Notes: generated by a model from the sequence alone, not told the origin. Shown: positions 37,296-46,944, counted from the first letter of the stretch. The stretch: DNA of 64,000 nucleotides from Cobetia marina (GCF_001720485.1 NZ_CP017114.1:3472001-3536000), one strand, 5' to 3'. A program made the numbers and translations.

Positions 37296-38822
37296 TCAGC
37301 GCGGATCGAGTCTGGCCAGCTTGGTCGCGACACGCTCGCCGTAGTCGGCATCCGCCTGGCGGAAGTGCGCGATCATCTTGTCCTGCACGACGTGGCTGAC
37401 ACCCACCATGGTGCCGGCGATGACGTCCGTGATGCGCGACTTCTGACCTTCATCGAACAGGCGGTAGAGATTGCCGGCCTGGCTGTAGTTATCCTCATCG
37501 CTGTTGTCGTGATAGCCCATCCAGGCGTTCTGCTCCAGCGGCATCGGCGGCTCGGCAACAGTGGCGTCCGGCACCGGGGCGCCGTGATCGGCACGCTCGT
37601 TGGGGTAGAAGTTGGTGCGCGAGTACTGGCCACCTTCCTTCGTCTCTCCCGGCACACCCTGGCCGACCTGGCCGCCCAGCGGACCGCCACCGTGACCGGT
37701 GACCGGGCACATGCCCGCCATCACGCCATCACGCTGGTAGTGGTTGACCGGGCAGACCGGACGGTTGACCGGCAGCTGCTCGGCGTTGGCACCGACGCGA
37801 TAGCGGTGTGCATCGGCGTAGGCCCACAGACGTGCCTGCAGCACGCGGTCCGGGGAGGCGCCGATACCCGGCACGAAGTTGGACGGTGAGAAGACGGACT
37901 GCTCGACTTCCGCGAAGTAGTTCTCCGGGTTGCGATTGAGTTCCATCTTGCCGACTTCCATCAGCGGGAAGTCACCGTGCGGCCACACCTTGGTCAGATC
38001 GAAGGGGTTGATGTGGTAGTCGCGCGCCTGCTGCTCAGTCATCACCTGGAGGTTGACGGTCCAGCTCGGACGCTCGCCACGCTCGAGGCGGGTGAACATG
38101 TCGTGCTGGTGGAAGTCCGGTGCGACCTGTGCCGCTTCGTCATCGGTCAGTGTCTCGTGGCCCTGGTCGGTCTTGAAGTGCCACTTGACCCAGACACGCT
38201 CGCCCTTGTCGTTCCACAGGCTCAGCGTATGCGAGCTGTAGCCGTTCATGGTGGTCAACGACTTCGGGATACCGCGGTCGGACATCAGGATGGTGACCTG
38301 ATGCAGCGCCTGCGGATGGTTGGCCCAGAACTCCCAGCGGTTCTGCCAGTCGACCATGTTGGTGCGCGGGTCTTTCTTCTGGGTGTGGATGAAGTCAGGG
38401 AACTTGGATGGCTCGCGGATGAAGAACACCGGCGTGTTGTTGCCGACCATGTCCCAGTTGCCTTCCTCGGTGTAGAACTTCAGGGAGAAGCCGCGCACGT
38501 CACGAGTGTTGTCGCCGCTGTCCTGACCACCGGCCACGGTGGAGAAACGTGCCAGCATCGGGGTCTGCTTGCCGACGCCCTGCAGGAAGCGGGCAATGGT
38601 CAGGTCAGACAGGTCACGGGTCAGGGTGAAGGTGCCGTAGGCGGCAACGCCGCGGGCGTGGACGACACGCTCCGGAATGCGCTCACGGTTGAAGTGCGCC
38701 AGCTTCTCGAAAAGACGCCAGTTGTCGAAGGTCAGTGAGCCATTCGGGCCCGCTGTCTGGCTGATGTCATCGTGAGGCACCGGGGCGCCGTTACCAGTGG
38801 TATAGCGTGGAGTCTGGGACAT
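37296..38822 (-). CDS. katA: Monofunctional heme catalase (KatA type)
   Basis: A 508-residue small-subunit catalase that splits hydrogen peroxide into water and oxygen. The distal His55 is in ERVVHARGVAAYG, the distal Asn in DMVGNNTPVFFIRE, and the proximal heme tyrosine in RLWAYADAHRYRVG (about residue 338). The N- and C-termini are those of the NADPH-binding clade. AGGAG lies ten bases before the ATG. A second, larger catalase is encoded directly upstream on the same strand. The 450-bp promoter region contains GATA/CTATC-type repeats that could bind OxyR. Confidence 0.95.
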   Translation of the reverse strand: MSQTPRYTTGNGAPVPHDDISQTAGPNGSLTFDNWRLFEKLAHFNRERIPERVVHARGVAAYGTFTLTRDLSDLTIARFLQGVGKQTPMLARFSTVAGGQDSGDNTRDVRGFSLKFYTEEGNWDMVGNNTPVFFIREPSKFPDFIHTQKKDPRTNMVDWQNRWEFWANHPQALHQVTILMSDRGIPKSLTTMNGYSSHTLSLWNDKGERVWVKWHFKTDQGHETLTDDEAAQVAPDFHQHDMFTRLERGERPSWTVNLQVMTEQQARDYHINPFDLTKVWPHGDFPLMEVGKMELNRNPENYFAEVEQSVFSPSNFVPGIGASPDRVLQARLWAYADAHRYRVGANAEQLPVNRPVCPVNHYQRDGVMAGMCPVTGHGGGPLGGQVGQGVPGETKEGGQYSRTNFYPNERADHGAPVPDATVAEPPMPLEQNAWMGYHDNSDEDNYSQAGNLYRLFDEGQKSRITDVIAGTMVGVSHVVQDKMIAHFRQADADYGERVATKLARLDPR

Positions 38823-39272
38823 GTTGACGTTCTCCTGTCAGGTAGAAAAAAGCGCTATCAAACTCGACTGGCAAGGCCAGATGCTGCTGATGTCACATTT
38901 TCATGCGCTGCTTGATGTGAAAGCCTGCAGCCCATTGTCGAATCGGGTCGGGGCCGATGCCTGCCCGGCATGTGCTGGCTTGTGGCCCCTTGATGCCTGC
39001 TTACCTTACGCACCTGGTACTTCTAGCGATAATCAATTACCAGCATACCTTCGATAATCAGCCCCTATCACCGAGCCTATCAGCCACTCTCAGCGGCGTG
39101 AACCGCAGGACGGCACTCAACCCAACGGCATCACCAACCTTGTTTACACCTTTCACCGCCACCCCATCTTCACGCCCACAAATGACCGCATCATGACCAT
39201 GAAAAAGCCCCCTGACCTTCAAAGGTCAGGGGGCTTGGTGGCTCACATCATGCCTTTTGGGGCGTCAGCGCC
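38823..39272. other. 450-bp intergenic region between the two catalase genes
   Basis: AT-rich at its centre. GATAATCA occurs twice, 25 bp apart (39028 and 39053), followed by CTATC at 39065 and 39077, spaced roughly 10-12 bp. The array loosely recalls OxyR half-sites but does not match the consensus well. The katE terminator (listed separately) closes the region. Confidence 0.5.
39202..39236 (-). terminator. Terminator of katE
   Basis: A 13-bp stem (39205-39217 with 39224-39236) with a six-base loop; the minus-strand transcript continues into UUUUU. Confidence 0.88.
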
Positions 39273-41516
39273 TCATGCTGGCATCTGATTGGCACGCGCA
39301 TCACGCGACCACACACGGTGAGCCAACAGGGCATCACGCAGTGGCAGGCTGGCGGCGAGCACATCATCCACCAGGATGACGCCCTCCTCGACCGGCACGC
39401 GCGCGGCGGCCAGCAATTCCTTGCCTTCACTGATCGCCACGATGGGCTTGAGGTGCTTGTAAGCCTCCTGCACGTAGTAGAGGCCGAGCCCTGATGCGGC
39501 CAGCGCCTTGACGCTGCCCTCGCCACCGGCCACGACCACGCCATCCACCGCCACGGACGGCAGACCATTGAGCATCGCGTCCGGCGCCAGCATGCTGCCA
39601 TCGCTGGCCTTGATCGGTGCCATGCTCGGCGCGATCAGCAGCCCTTCGGCGCCTTCATCGCTGAGCTGCTTCTGGATGGAGCGCACATCTTCCATCGTCA
39701 CGCCATCGGCCGCCAGAATCGCCACCTTGCGGGTCGCGATGCTGTCGGGCATGCGCGCCATCAGGCTCAGCGCCGGGTCGCTCTCGACCTGACTGGTGCC
39801 CAGCTCCCCTTTCGGCGCCGGCTGGGTGGTGGGCGCCTCGATACCGTGGTTCTCACCGACACGACGCGCCAGCTCCAGATCGATGTTGGGCAGGATCTCG
39901 GTGATCACCCGCTCTCGGATCCACGGGCGTTCGACCTTGGAGAGCTCGAAGGTGTAGGCCGCGATGATGTGCTCCTTCTCCACCTCGGTCTGGCTGTTCC
40001 AGAACAGGGTGGCCTGGGAGTAGTGATCCCCGAAGGAGGCACTGCGCGCACGCACCTTGTGCGCCTCGATGCGCTCATGATGTGGCTCGTAGCCGCCATG
40101 TTCATCCGCAGGCGGCGTCTCGGAGGGCCAGCCACCATCGATGGAGTTCGGCTCGTAGGACGCCTGCCCGGTGTTGATGGTCTGACGATGCTGGGCATCG
40201 CGCTGGTTGTTGTGGAACGGACACACCGGCTGATTGATGGGGATCTCGTGGAAGTTCGGGCCACCAAGACGCAGCATCTGGGTATCCAGATAGGAGAACA
40301 GACGCCCCTGCAGCAGCGGGTCATTGGAGAAGTCGATACCCGGCACGATGTTGGCCGGATTGAAGGCCACCTGCTCGGTCTCGGCGAAGTAGTTGTCCGG
40401 ATTGCGATCCAGCACCATCTTGCCGATCGGCACCACCGGCACCAGCGATTCGGGGATCAGCTTGGTCGGGTCGAGGATGTCGAAATCGAAGCTGTGTTCA
40501 TCCTTCTCTTCCACCACCTGGATGCCCAGTTCCCACTCCAGCGGCGCACCGTTCTTGATGTCATCCCACATCATGCGGCGATTGAAGTCCGGGTCACGTC
40601 CCCACAGCTTCTGGGCTTCATCCCAGATCAGCGAGCAGGTACCCGCCACCGGCTTCCAGTGGAACTTGACGAAGCGCGACACGCCTTCACGGTCGATCAG
40701 ACGGAAGGTATGCACGCCGAAGCCTTCCATGTTGCGGTAATGGCGCGGGAAGGCACGATCCGACATGGTCCACAGCACGGTGTGGGTGGTTTCCGGCATC
40801 AGCGACACGAAATCCCAGAAGGTGTCGTGGGCCGACTGCCCCTGGGGAATCTCGTTGTGCGGCTCCGGTTTCACCGCGTGCACGAAGTCCGGAAACTTCA
40901 TGGCATCCTGGATGAAGAACACCGGGATGTCGTTGCCGACCAGATCCCAGTTGCCTTCATCGGTATAGAACTTGGTCGCGAAGCCGCGCACGTCACGGAC
41001 GGTGTCATTGGAGCCGCGCGAGCCCTGTACGGTGGAAAAACGCACGAACACCGGTGTCTTCTTCGACGGATCACGGAACACGCCGGCCTTGGAGTACCTG
41101 GCGGCATTGTCGTACGCCTGAAAATACCCGTGCGCGGCCGCGCCACGCGCGTGGACGATACGCTCCGGAATACGCTCGTTGTCGAAGTGGTTCATCTTCT
41201 CGCGGAAGATGAAATCTTCCATCAGGGTCGGACCGCGTTCCCCCGCCTTCAGCGAGTTGTGGTTGTCCGCGATGCGCAATCCCTGATTGGTACGCAGGTC
41301 ATGCCCCTCGGCATCCGCGCGATAGGTCTCCAGCGCCTCGTCCTTGGCCTTGCCATCCCCGGCATTGGGCTGGGTGTCATGTGGCCCGTTGCGATTGGGA
41401 TGGGTATAGGGGTTCTCCGCGTCTGCCGAGCGGTTCTGGCCCTCGTGGTACGGGCACTTGGCGCTGTCGGCATTTGACTGGGGTGAGGATGCTGAATCGT
41501 GCTCATTGCTCGCCAT
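39273..41516 (-). CDS. katE: Large-subunit catalase HPII
   Basis: A 747-residue clade-2 catalase. The distal His is in [15 protein letters not shown], the distal Asn in [13 protein letters not shown], and the proximal tyrosine in [15 protein letters not shown]. The last ~150 residues ([20 protein letters not shown] onward) are the flavodoxin-like/class I amidotransferase-like domain seen only in large catalases. The N-terminal ~80 residues are a polar leader rich in Asn and Asp. ATG 41516 is chosen because AGGAG lies nine bases upstream; a TTG two codons earlier is too close. It probably serves stationary-phase or general stress. Confidence 0.95.
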   Translation of the reverse strand: MASNEHDSASSPQSNADSAKCPYHEGQNRSADAENPYTHPNRNGPHDTQPNAGDGKAKDEALETYRADAEGHDLRTNQGLRIADNHNSLKAGERGPTLMEDFIFREKMNHFDNERIPERIVHARGAAAHGYFQAYDNAARYSKAGVFRDPSKKTPVFVRFSTVQGSRGSNDTVRDVRGFATKFYTDEGNWDLVGNDIPVFFIQDAMKFPDFVHAVKPEPHNEIPQGQSAHDTFWDFVSLMPETTHTVLWTMSDRAFPRHYRNMEGFGVHTFRLIDREGVSRFVKFHWKPVAGTCSLIWDEAQKLWGRDPDFNRRMMWDDIKNGAPLEWELGIQVVEEKDEHSFDFDILDPTKLIPESLVPVVPIGKMVLDRNPDNYFAETEQVAFNPANIVPGIDFSNDPLLQGRLFSYLDTQMLRLGGPNFHEIPINQPVCPFHNNQRDAQHRQTINTGQASYEPNSIDGGWPSETPPADEHGGYEPHHERIEAHKVRARSASFGDHYSQATLFWNSQTEVEKEHIIAAYTFELSKVERPWIRERVITEILPNIDLELARRVGENHGIEAPTTQPAPKGELGTSQVESDPALSLMARMPDSIATRKVAILAADGVTMEDVRSIQKQLSDEGAEGLLIAPSMAPIKASDGSMLAPDAMLNGLPSVAVDGVVVAGGEGSVKALAASGLGLYYVQEAYKHLKPIVAISEGKELLAAARVPVEEGVILVDDVLAASLPLRDALLAHRVWSRDARANQMPA

Positions 41517-41775
41517 GCTCAAACGCTCCTGTTTTCGCTAGATCTGCAACGCGCCATCCGGGATGGCGTCGAAGTTGATTCGGCCTTGCGATGTCCTGTC
41601 AGGCTGCCTTGTCACGGTCACGAGGACCGTCTGGCTGTCAGGGGCAACCGATGACAGGCGACTTCCATGCGGCGGATGTCTCGAATGAATCCCTTAGGAC
41701 ACCCACGTGGGACTTGATGCACCTGCGACCTGTACTGCTGTGGAACGCCTGACGATGTTCGCCGGCGCCGCATCG

Positions 41776-42021
41776 TCAGGCCTTGGACTTGACCTTCGAG
41801 ACGATCCACAGCAATACCACCGCCCCCACGATCGAGACGACCAGCGAGCCGATGATGCCGGTGGAGGCCAGCCCCAGCAGCTTGAAGATGACGCTGCCCA
41901 GCAGGCCACCGACCACACCGACGACGATGTTGCCGAGAATGCCGAAGCTGCCGCCACGCATGATGTTGCCTGCGATCCAGCCAGCCAGACCACCGATGAT
42001 CAATCCAAGAATGATACCCAT
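41776..42021 (-). CDS. GlsB/YeaQ/YmgE-family stress membrane protein
   Basis: An 81-residue inner-membrane protein, the normal length. It starts MGIILGLIIGGLAGWIAGNIMRGG, has the GIVVGVVGGLLGSVIF glycine-rich central helix and a third helix VVSIVGAVVLLWIV before a basic tail. Members are induced by acid, osmotic or general stress; their molecular role is unknown. AGGAG lies seven bases before the ATG. It sits between the catalases and the DUF924 gene, all on the minus strand, suggesting a stress-related neighbourhood. Confidence 0.9.
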   Translation of the reverse strand: MGIILGLIIGGLAGWIAGNIMRGGSFGILGNIVVGVVGGLLGSVIFKLLGLASTGIIGSLVVSIVGAVVLLWIVSKVKSKA

Positions 42022-42120
42022 CTGCTGTCTCCTTTCTTGCGGATGAAGTGGCGCTGTACGCCCGATGAACATGTCTTGGAGACGATCTCGCGAAATTAAA
42101 AGGGTCAGATTTCCCGATTG

Positions 42121-42747
42121 TCAGAACGAGGAGCCGGGCTGGCGAAGAAATGCCTCCTCCTGTGGCGTGGAAACACGGCCGAGAATCGCGTTGCGGTGCG
42201 GGTAACGGCCGAATCTACGCACGATGTCCGCATGCCGTCGCTCGAAGCGCAGCGTGTCCTCGAGCCCTGGGCGTGCAAACAGCGCTTCAGCGTGTTCATG
42301 GACACGCAACGACTCGCTGTGCATCCACGGCATGATGACGAAGGGTTGCCAGGCCAGCGGGAGGCGTTCGAGATCCCCCAGCGCCACGGCCTGCTGGGAG
42401 AGCGCGAGTGCCAGGCTGTCGCCACTGAAGGCGCGCGGGGTATCGCGATGGATATTGCGCGCGAACTGGTCCAGCACCAGGATTTCCGCCAGCCGACCAC
42501 CGGGAGTGGTGCGCCACTCCCACAGTTCACAGACCAGTGCCTGCTCGAGAAGCTCCGCGAACCGTTCACGCAGCTGAGCATCGAGGGCCTCGCTCTTGCG
42601 AAACCAGTCCTTGGGCGTCAGTCGAGTGAACCAATGTGCGAGCACCGGCCGTGCCTGGGGATGGCTATCCGCGATCAGCCTGTCGGCATCCGATGGCGCG
42701 GGGGTGGACGATGAAGGTGTCGGGTTGGAGGGGCGTGAGGGGCTCAT
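42121..42747 (-). CDS. DUF924 family protein
   Basis: A 208-residue soluble protein of the DUF924 (TPR-like fold) family, typical length about 180-200. Conserved blocks are PVLAHWF, LVLDQFARNIHRDTPRAF and FGRYPHRNAILGR, which are the family signature. The first ~20 residues are Ser/Pro rich and variable. The ATG at 42747 has AGGA eight bases upstream; an earlier start at 42795 is less likely. The biochemical role of the family is not known; no membrane segment or signal peptide is present. Confidence 0.85.
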   Translation of the reverse strand: MSPSRPSNPTPSSSTPAPSDADRLIADSHPQARPVLAHWFTRLTPKDWFRKSEALDAQLRERFAELLEQALVCELWEWRTTPGGRLAEILVLDQFARNIHRDTPRAFSGDSLALALSQQAVALGDLERLPLAWQPFVIMPWMHSESLRVHEHAEALFARPGLEDTLRFERRHADIVRRFGRYPHRNAILGRVSTPQEEAFLRQPGSSF

Positions 42748-42814
42748 GAAAGGTGTCCTGATCCGGGAGTGGCATGAAGTGACAGCAAGTCGCAAAGGGA
42801 AGAGGTAAACAGAG

Positions 42815-42846
42815 AAAGAGAGCGAGAAAGCGAGAAAGCGAGAAAG
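42815..42846. repeat. 8-bp GA-rich tandem repeat
   Basis: Three exact copies of CGAGAAAG (42823-42846) follow a related AGAGAAAG unit. This strand-asymmetric purine tract lies just upstream of the DUF924 start. Confidence 0.8.
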
Positions 42847-42958
42847 CGGTCACAAGGCAAAGAGAATCCGCAACACAGCAACACCGCAACACCGCAAGGA
42901 GGCTCTGACGACCGGACGTCGCGCTGCCGGTTCACGGGACTGCATGGCGATCATGGTT

Positions 42959-42976
42959 CTGACACCTGATCGTCAT
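42959..42976 (+). promoter_or_regulatory. Candidate Pho box upstream of phoD
   Basis: CTGACAC-CTGA-TCGTCAT matches the 7-4-7 PhoB layout with one mismatch in each core half-site. It is 103 bp upstream of the phoD start. Confidence 0.5.
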
Positions 42977-43078
42977 CTTGAGCATGGAAAGTAGCCTCTC
43001 CCGTGAGCCCTGTCAGCCACCGCGGCACCTTTGCCGCCGCTGCCATCCTGATGCCAGACCGTAACAAGGAAGCCCTTC

Positions 43079-44788
43079 ATGTCCCGCCGTCTGTCTGATC
43101 TGCTACCTTCCCGCTCCTCGCGCACGACACCTGCCTCGCCCACCTCGCAGGACGACGCGAACGCGAGCCCCGGTGACTCGCATGCCGCACGCGCCGGCGC
43201 ACCTTCGCGAATGGACCGCCGACGCCTGCTGAGCCGTGGCCTTCAGGGTGCCGGCGTAGGCCTGCTGGCAAGCTCAGGCCTGCTGGGCGCCCCGGCCATC
43301 GTGATGGCCGAGGGCCGTCGCCCGGGCATGCCCTCTGGCGTGATGAGCGGCGACGTGACCGCCAGCCGCGCCATGCTGTGGAGTCAGACCGACAAGCCGG
43401 CCCGCATGCTGATCGAGCTGGCCGACAACATCGAGATGCGTGGCGCCTTCCAGATGCGCGGCCCCGTGGCCTTGCCGGCCGACGGCCTGACCAGCAAGCT
43501 GGATCTGACCCGCATCAACACCCGCGCCAATGCCAGCGGTGAAGTCTTCTACCGGGTACGCTATGCGGCACTGGATGACCACCGCGCCATCAGTGAGGCG
43601 ACCACCGGGCGTCTGGTATTGCCGCCCGGCGTTCAGACACCACGTGCGCTGCGTTTCGTGTGGTCCGGTGACACCGTCGGCCAGGGCTGGGGGATCAACC
43701 CGGATTTCGGTGGATTGCGCCTCTACGAGACGATGCGTCAGGTCAAGCCGGACTTCTTCCTGCATTCCGGCGACACCATCTACGCCGATGGCCCGCTCGA
43801 GGAGAGCGTCACTCAGCACGATGGCAGCCTGTGGCGCAATATCGTCACGCCGGCCAAGTCCAAGGTCGCCGAGACCCTGGACGAGTATCGTGGTCAGTAC
43901 GCCTACAACCTGATGGATGAGAACCTGCGTCGCTTCAATGCCGAGGTGCCGATGTTCGCCCAGTGGGATGACCACGAGACCACCAACAACTGGTATCCGG
44001 GCGAGATTCTCGAGGATGACCGCTACACCGAGAAGAATCTCGACGTGCTGTCCGCCAATGCGCGTCGTGCCTTCCTCGAGAACATGCCGCTGCGGACCGG
44101 TCCAGCCGCGCCGGAACGCATCCACCGCAACTTCAGCTTCGGCCCGGGGCTCGAGATGTTCATGCTCGACATGCGCAGCTTCCGCGGCCCCAATTCCGCC
44201 AATCGCCAGTCCGGGCGTGGCCCCAAGACCGACTTCCTGGGGCGCGATCAGCTGGCATGGCTCAAGCAGTCGCTCAAGGCCAGCACCGCCACCTGGAAGA
44301 TCATCGCCTCCGACATGCCCATCGGCCTGCTGGTGCGTGACGGCGACAATTTCGAGAACGGTGCCAATGGCGATGGTGAGGCGCTGGGACGCGAACAGGA
44401 AGTCGCGGAGCTGCTGAAGTTCGTGCGCGATCACGACATCCAGAACCTGGTGTGGCTGACGGCGGATGTCCATTACACCGCCGCGCACCACTACTCGCCC
44501 GAGCGCGCCGTCTTCAAGGAGTTCACGCCGTTCTGGGAATTCGTCAGCGGGCCGATCCATGCCGGCACCTACGGCCCTGGCGAGCTGGACAATACCTTCG
44601 GGCCAAGACTGGAATTCGTGAAGGCACCGCCGGAAGGTCGTGCCAACATGTCGCCCAGCGAAGGGTTCCAGTTCTTCGGTCAGGTGGATCTTGATCCCGA
44701 AAGCGAAGCACTGACCGTCACGCTCAAGGATATCCACGGCGCCTCGCTCTATCAGAAGGTGCTGACGCCTGAGTCGCGAATGGGCTGA
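43079..44788 (+). CDS. phoD: PhoD-family alkaline phosphatase/phosphodiesterase
   Basis: A 569-residue secreted metallophosphatase. A twin-arginine signal (DRRRLLSRGLQGAGVGLLASS, starting at residue 46) follows an unusually long 44-residue polar leader. Then come the PhoD N-terminal beta domain (about residues 80-180) and the Ca2+/Fe3+ catalytic domain with SGDTIYADGP, QWDDHETTNNWYPGE, SDMPIGLLV and TADVHYTAAHHY. The enzyme releases phosphate from mono- and diesters in the periplasm or outside. AAGGAAG lies upstream of ATG 43079; an internal ATG at the Tat motif lacks a ribosome site. A Pho-box candidate fits phosphate control with pst. Confidence 0.9.
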   Translation: MSRRLSDLLPSRSSRTTPASPTSQDDANASPGDSHAARAGAPSRMDRRRLLSRGLQGAGVGLLASSGLLGAPAIVMAEGRRPGMPSGVMSGDVTASRAMLWSQTDKPARMLIELADNIEMRGAFQMRGPVALPADGLTSKLDLTRINTRANASGEVFYRVRYAALDDHRAISEATTGRLVLPPGVQTPRALRFVWSGDTVGQGWGINPDFGGLRLYETMRQVKPDFFLHSGDTIYADGPLEESVTQHDGSLWRNIVTPAKSKVAETLDEYRGQYAYNLMDENLRRFNAEVPMFAQWDDHETTNNWYPGEILEDDRYTEKNLDVLSANARRAFLENMPLRTGPAAPERIHRNFSFGPGLEMFMLDMRSFRGPNSANRQSGRGPKTDFLGRDQLAWLKQSLKASTATWKIIASDMPIGLLVRDGDNFENGANGDGEALGREQEVAELLKFVRDHDIQNLVWLTADVHYTAAHHYSPERAVFKEFTPFWEFVSGPIHAGTYGPGELDNTFGPRLEFVKAPPEGRANMSPSEGFQFFGQVDLDPESEALTVTLKDIHGASLYQKVLTPESRMG

Positions 44789-44823
44789 TCTTGCCGCGAC
44801 ACACGCGGTTCACGCCCTACCCC

Positions 44824-44880
44824 GAATGCCCCGTGCACGACAGGATCCCGAGGGCGGATTCTCGAGTGCACGGGGCATTC
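44824..44880 (+). terminator. Terminator of phoD
   Basis: A 15-bp outer stem (44824-44838 with 44866-44880) encloses a 27-base loop that itself forms a CGAG/CTCG hairpin. It lies 36 bases past the stop. Confidence 0.8.
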
Positions 44881-44982
44881 GCCTGTCTGGGCCGCCTGTC
44901 GGGTGCCGCCTTCCCCAGAGCCACTCGAGAAGACCGTTGCGCCGGAAGAGGACATCCGGCCACGCTGCTATGTCTGCACGCT

Positions 44983-45017
44983 TCAGACAATTGGGGAAAA
45001 ATGTCAGACAAATTGTC
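44983..45017 (+). promoter_or_regulatory. Repeated TCAGACAA(A)TTG operator candidate
   Basis: TCAGACAATTG (44983) and TCAGACAAATTGTC (45004) are direct repeats 21 bp apart, two helical turns; the second contains the palindrome GACAAATTGTC. They lie 165-199 bp upstream of the first symporter, in the otherwise empty 393-bp gap 44789-45181. Confidence 0.45.
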
Positions 45018-45181
45018 AATGGAGAGGTGAGCGCATTTCTCTGACACTGATCGGCACGCTGGTTGTCGATCACTGACCGCCTGCCTCGAGGTACCGCGCG
45101 CCAACGGTGAGGCAGGCCAATCGGGTGATGGCAACTGAGCAGGCAGGCCTCCGAGCCCTGTTGTTCAACAAGGATAACGCC

Positions 45182-46777
45182 ATGAATGCCCTCACCCTGA
45201 GCTCCTTCGTGTTCTTCACGGGGCTGGTCGCCGTGATCACCTGGTGGCTGACCCGTCGTGACGACCATCGCCATTCCACCGGCTACTTTCTTGCCGGCCG
45301 CAGTCTGACCTTCCCGATCATCGCAGGCTCCCTGCTGATGACCAATCTCTCCACCGAGCAGATGGTGGGCCTGAACGGGGCCGCCTTCACCGATGGCCTC
45401 TCCGTGATGGCCTGGGAGGTGGTGGCCGTGGTCTCGCTGGTCGCGATGGCCATGTTCTTTCTGCCACGCTTCCTCAAGAGCGGCATCACTACCCTGCCGG
45501 AGCTGCTGGCACTGCGTTTCGATCGCACCACCCAGCTGCTGGCCAACCTGATCTTCATGCTGGCCTACGCCATCATCCTGCTGCCCAGCATCCTCTATTC
45601 CGGCGCCCTCGGCCTGATGGGCGTGCTGGATTTGCACGCCCTGACCGGCATCGATTCCCAGATGGTGCTGTTGACCGGTACCGTGATCGCCGTCGGCATC
45701 GCAGGGGCCATCTATGCCCTCTTCGGCGGTCTGCGCTCCATCGCCATCTCCGACACCCTGAACGGTATCGGGCTGCTGATCGGCGGAATGATCATCGTCT
45801 ACTACGGGCTGGATCGGATCAGTGATGGCAACGGTATTCTCGCCGGGTGGGAGACACTCAAGGAGACCCACCCGGAGAAGCTCAATTCGCTGGGCGGTGA
45901 TGACCAGTCAGTGCCGGTCTCGACCCTGTTCACCGGGGTGCTGCTGCTCAACATGTTCTACTGGTGTACCAACCAGCAGATCATCCAGCGTACCTTCGCC
46001 GCCAAGACATTGGCCGAAGGCCAGAAGGGGGTGCTGCTGACCGGCGCGCTCAAGCTGCTGGGCCCGCTGTACCTGGTACTGCCGGGCATCATCGCCTTCC
46101 AGCTCTACGCCGGTGATGGCATCAAGGCTGACGCCGCCTACGGTCGCCTGGTCTTCGATGTATTGCCTGCCCCGCTGACCGGCTTCTTCGCCGCGGCGAT
46201 GGTCGGCGCGATCCTGTCGTCCTTCAACTCGGCGCTCAACTCCACCGCCACGCTGTTCAGTCTCGATGTCTACAAGGCACGCCTCAAGCCGGATGCCAGC
46301 GATGAAGAGGTGGTCAAGGCGTCCAAATGGGCGGGCTGGATCATGGCAGCCGCCGCGATGACCATCGCGCCGCTGCTGGCGACTCAGGAAAGCCTGTTCG
46401 TCTATATCCAGAAGGTGAACTCCATCTACTACATCCCGCTGTTGGCGGTGATCGTGGTCGGACTTCTCTCCAGGCGCGTGCCGGCCATCGCCGCCAATCT
46501 GGCGCTGGTGCTGGGCTGTGCGGTCATCGGCCTGTTCTACTTCGTGCCGGTGCTTTCCGAGCTGGTCGACAAGGTGCACAACTTCCACTTCATCGCCATC
46601 GTGCTGGTGCTGTTGATCGCCCTGATGCTGGTGATCGGCAAGCTGGCACCGCGTGCCGAACCCTGGATCCAGCAGGATGTCGGTGCCATCGACATGACGC
46701 CCTGGGCCGGCACGCGCATCGCCAGCATCATTCTTCTCATACTGGTGATGATCATCTATCTGGCCTTCGCCGGCTGA
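45182..46777 (+). CDS. Solute:Na+ symporter (SSS family), copy 1
   Basis: A 531-residue inner-membrane symporter of the sodium:solute symporter family, vSGLT/SglT-like branch, with about 13-14 helices. It begins MNALTLSSFVFFTGLVAVITWW and has TGYFLAGRSLTFPIIAGSLLMTNLSTEQMVGLNG (the conserved Na+/substrate region), FGGLRSIAISDTLNG and AAMVGAILSSFNSALNSTATLFSLDVYK (Na2-site serines). The substrate is probably a sugar, amino acid or related solute but cannot be read from sequence. AAGGA precedes the ATG. A paralogue of nearly the same length follows, and the two appear to be a tandem duplication. Confidence 0.88.
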   Translation: MNALTLSSFVFFTGLVAVITWWLTRRDDHRHSTGYFLAGRSLTFPIIAGSLLMTNLSTEQMVGLNGAAFTDGLSVMAWEVVAVVSLVAMAMFFLPRFLKSGITTLPELLALRFDRTTQLLANLIFMLAYAIILLPSILYSGALGLMGVLDLHALTGIDSQMVLLTGTVIAVGIAGAIYALFGGLRSIAISDTLNGIGLLIGGMIIVYYGLDRISDGNGILAGWETLKETHPEKLNSLGGDDQSVPVSTLFTGVLLLNMFYWCTNQQIIQRTFAAKTLAEGQKGVLLTGALKLLGPLYLVLPGIIAFQLYAGDGIKADAAYGRLVFDVLPAPLTGFFAAAMVGAILSSFNSALNSTATLFSLDVYKARLKPDASDEEVVKASKWAGWIMAAAAMTIAPLLATQESLFVYIQKVNSIYYIPLLAVIVVGLLSRRVPAIAANLALVLGCAVIGLFYFVPVLSELVDKVHNFHFIAIVLVLLIALMLVIGKLAPRAEPWIQQDVGAIDMTPWAGTRIASIILLILVMIIYLAFAG

Positions 46778-46813
46778 GCACTGCATGACCTGACGGTGTC
46801 CCCCTGGCCGCCT

Positions 46814-46844
46814 GCGCCCCGTTCTCCTCGCCGAGACGGGGCGC
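46814..46844 (+). terminator. Terminator of symporter copy 1
   Basis: A 9-bp GC-rich stem (46814-46822 with 46836-46844) with a 13-base loop, 36 bases past the stop. Confidence 0.7.
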
Positions 46845-46875
46845 TTGCGTTGCGCGGCGCGGCGGGTCTCGCGTC

Positions 46876-46944
46876 ACGGGTCTTACAAGGCGGGTCTTAC
46901 AAGGCGGGTCTTACAAGGCGGCCTTACAAGGCGGGCCTGACACA
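46876..46944. repeat. 14-bp tandem repeat (minisatellite B), about 5 copies
   Basis: Units read GCGGGTCTTACAAG, with a first copy beginning AC, one copy shortened by a base and a diverged last copy. The period and core match minisatellite A (9786-9911). Confidence 0.9.

Larger units (their letters stand above)
42748..43078. other. 331-bp region upstream of phoD
   Basis: Divergent promoter region of the DUF924 gene and phoD. It contains the GA-rich repeat at 42815-42846, a CAACACCG repeat near 42870-42890 and a Pho-box candidate at 42959. No gene is seen. Confidence 0.65.

Noticed and set aside
39028..39081. Definite OxyR operator upstream of katA
   Set aside because: GATA/CTATC elements are present but spacing and internal bases fit the OxyR consensus poorly; kept only as a remark.
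39846..41477. A 543-codon plus-strand open frame opposite katE
   Set aside because: Antisense shadow; katE has complete catalase motifs.
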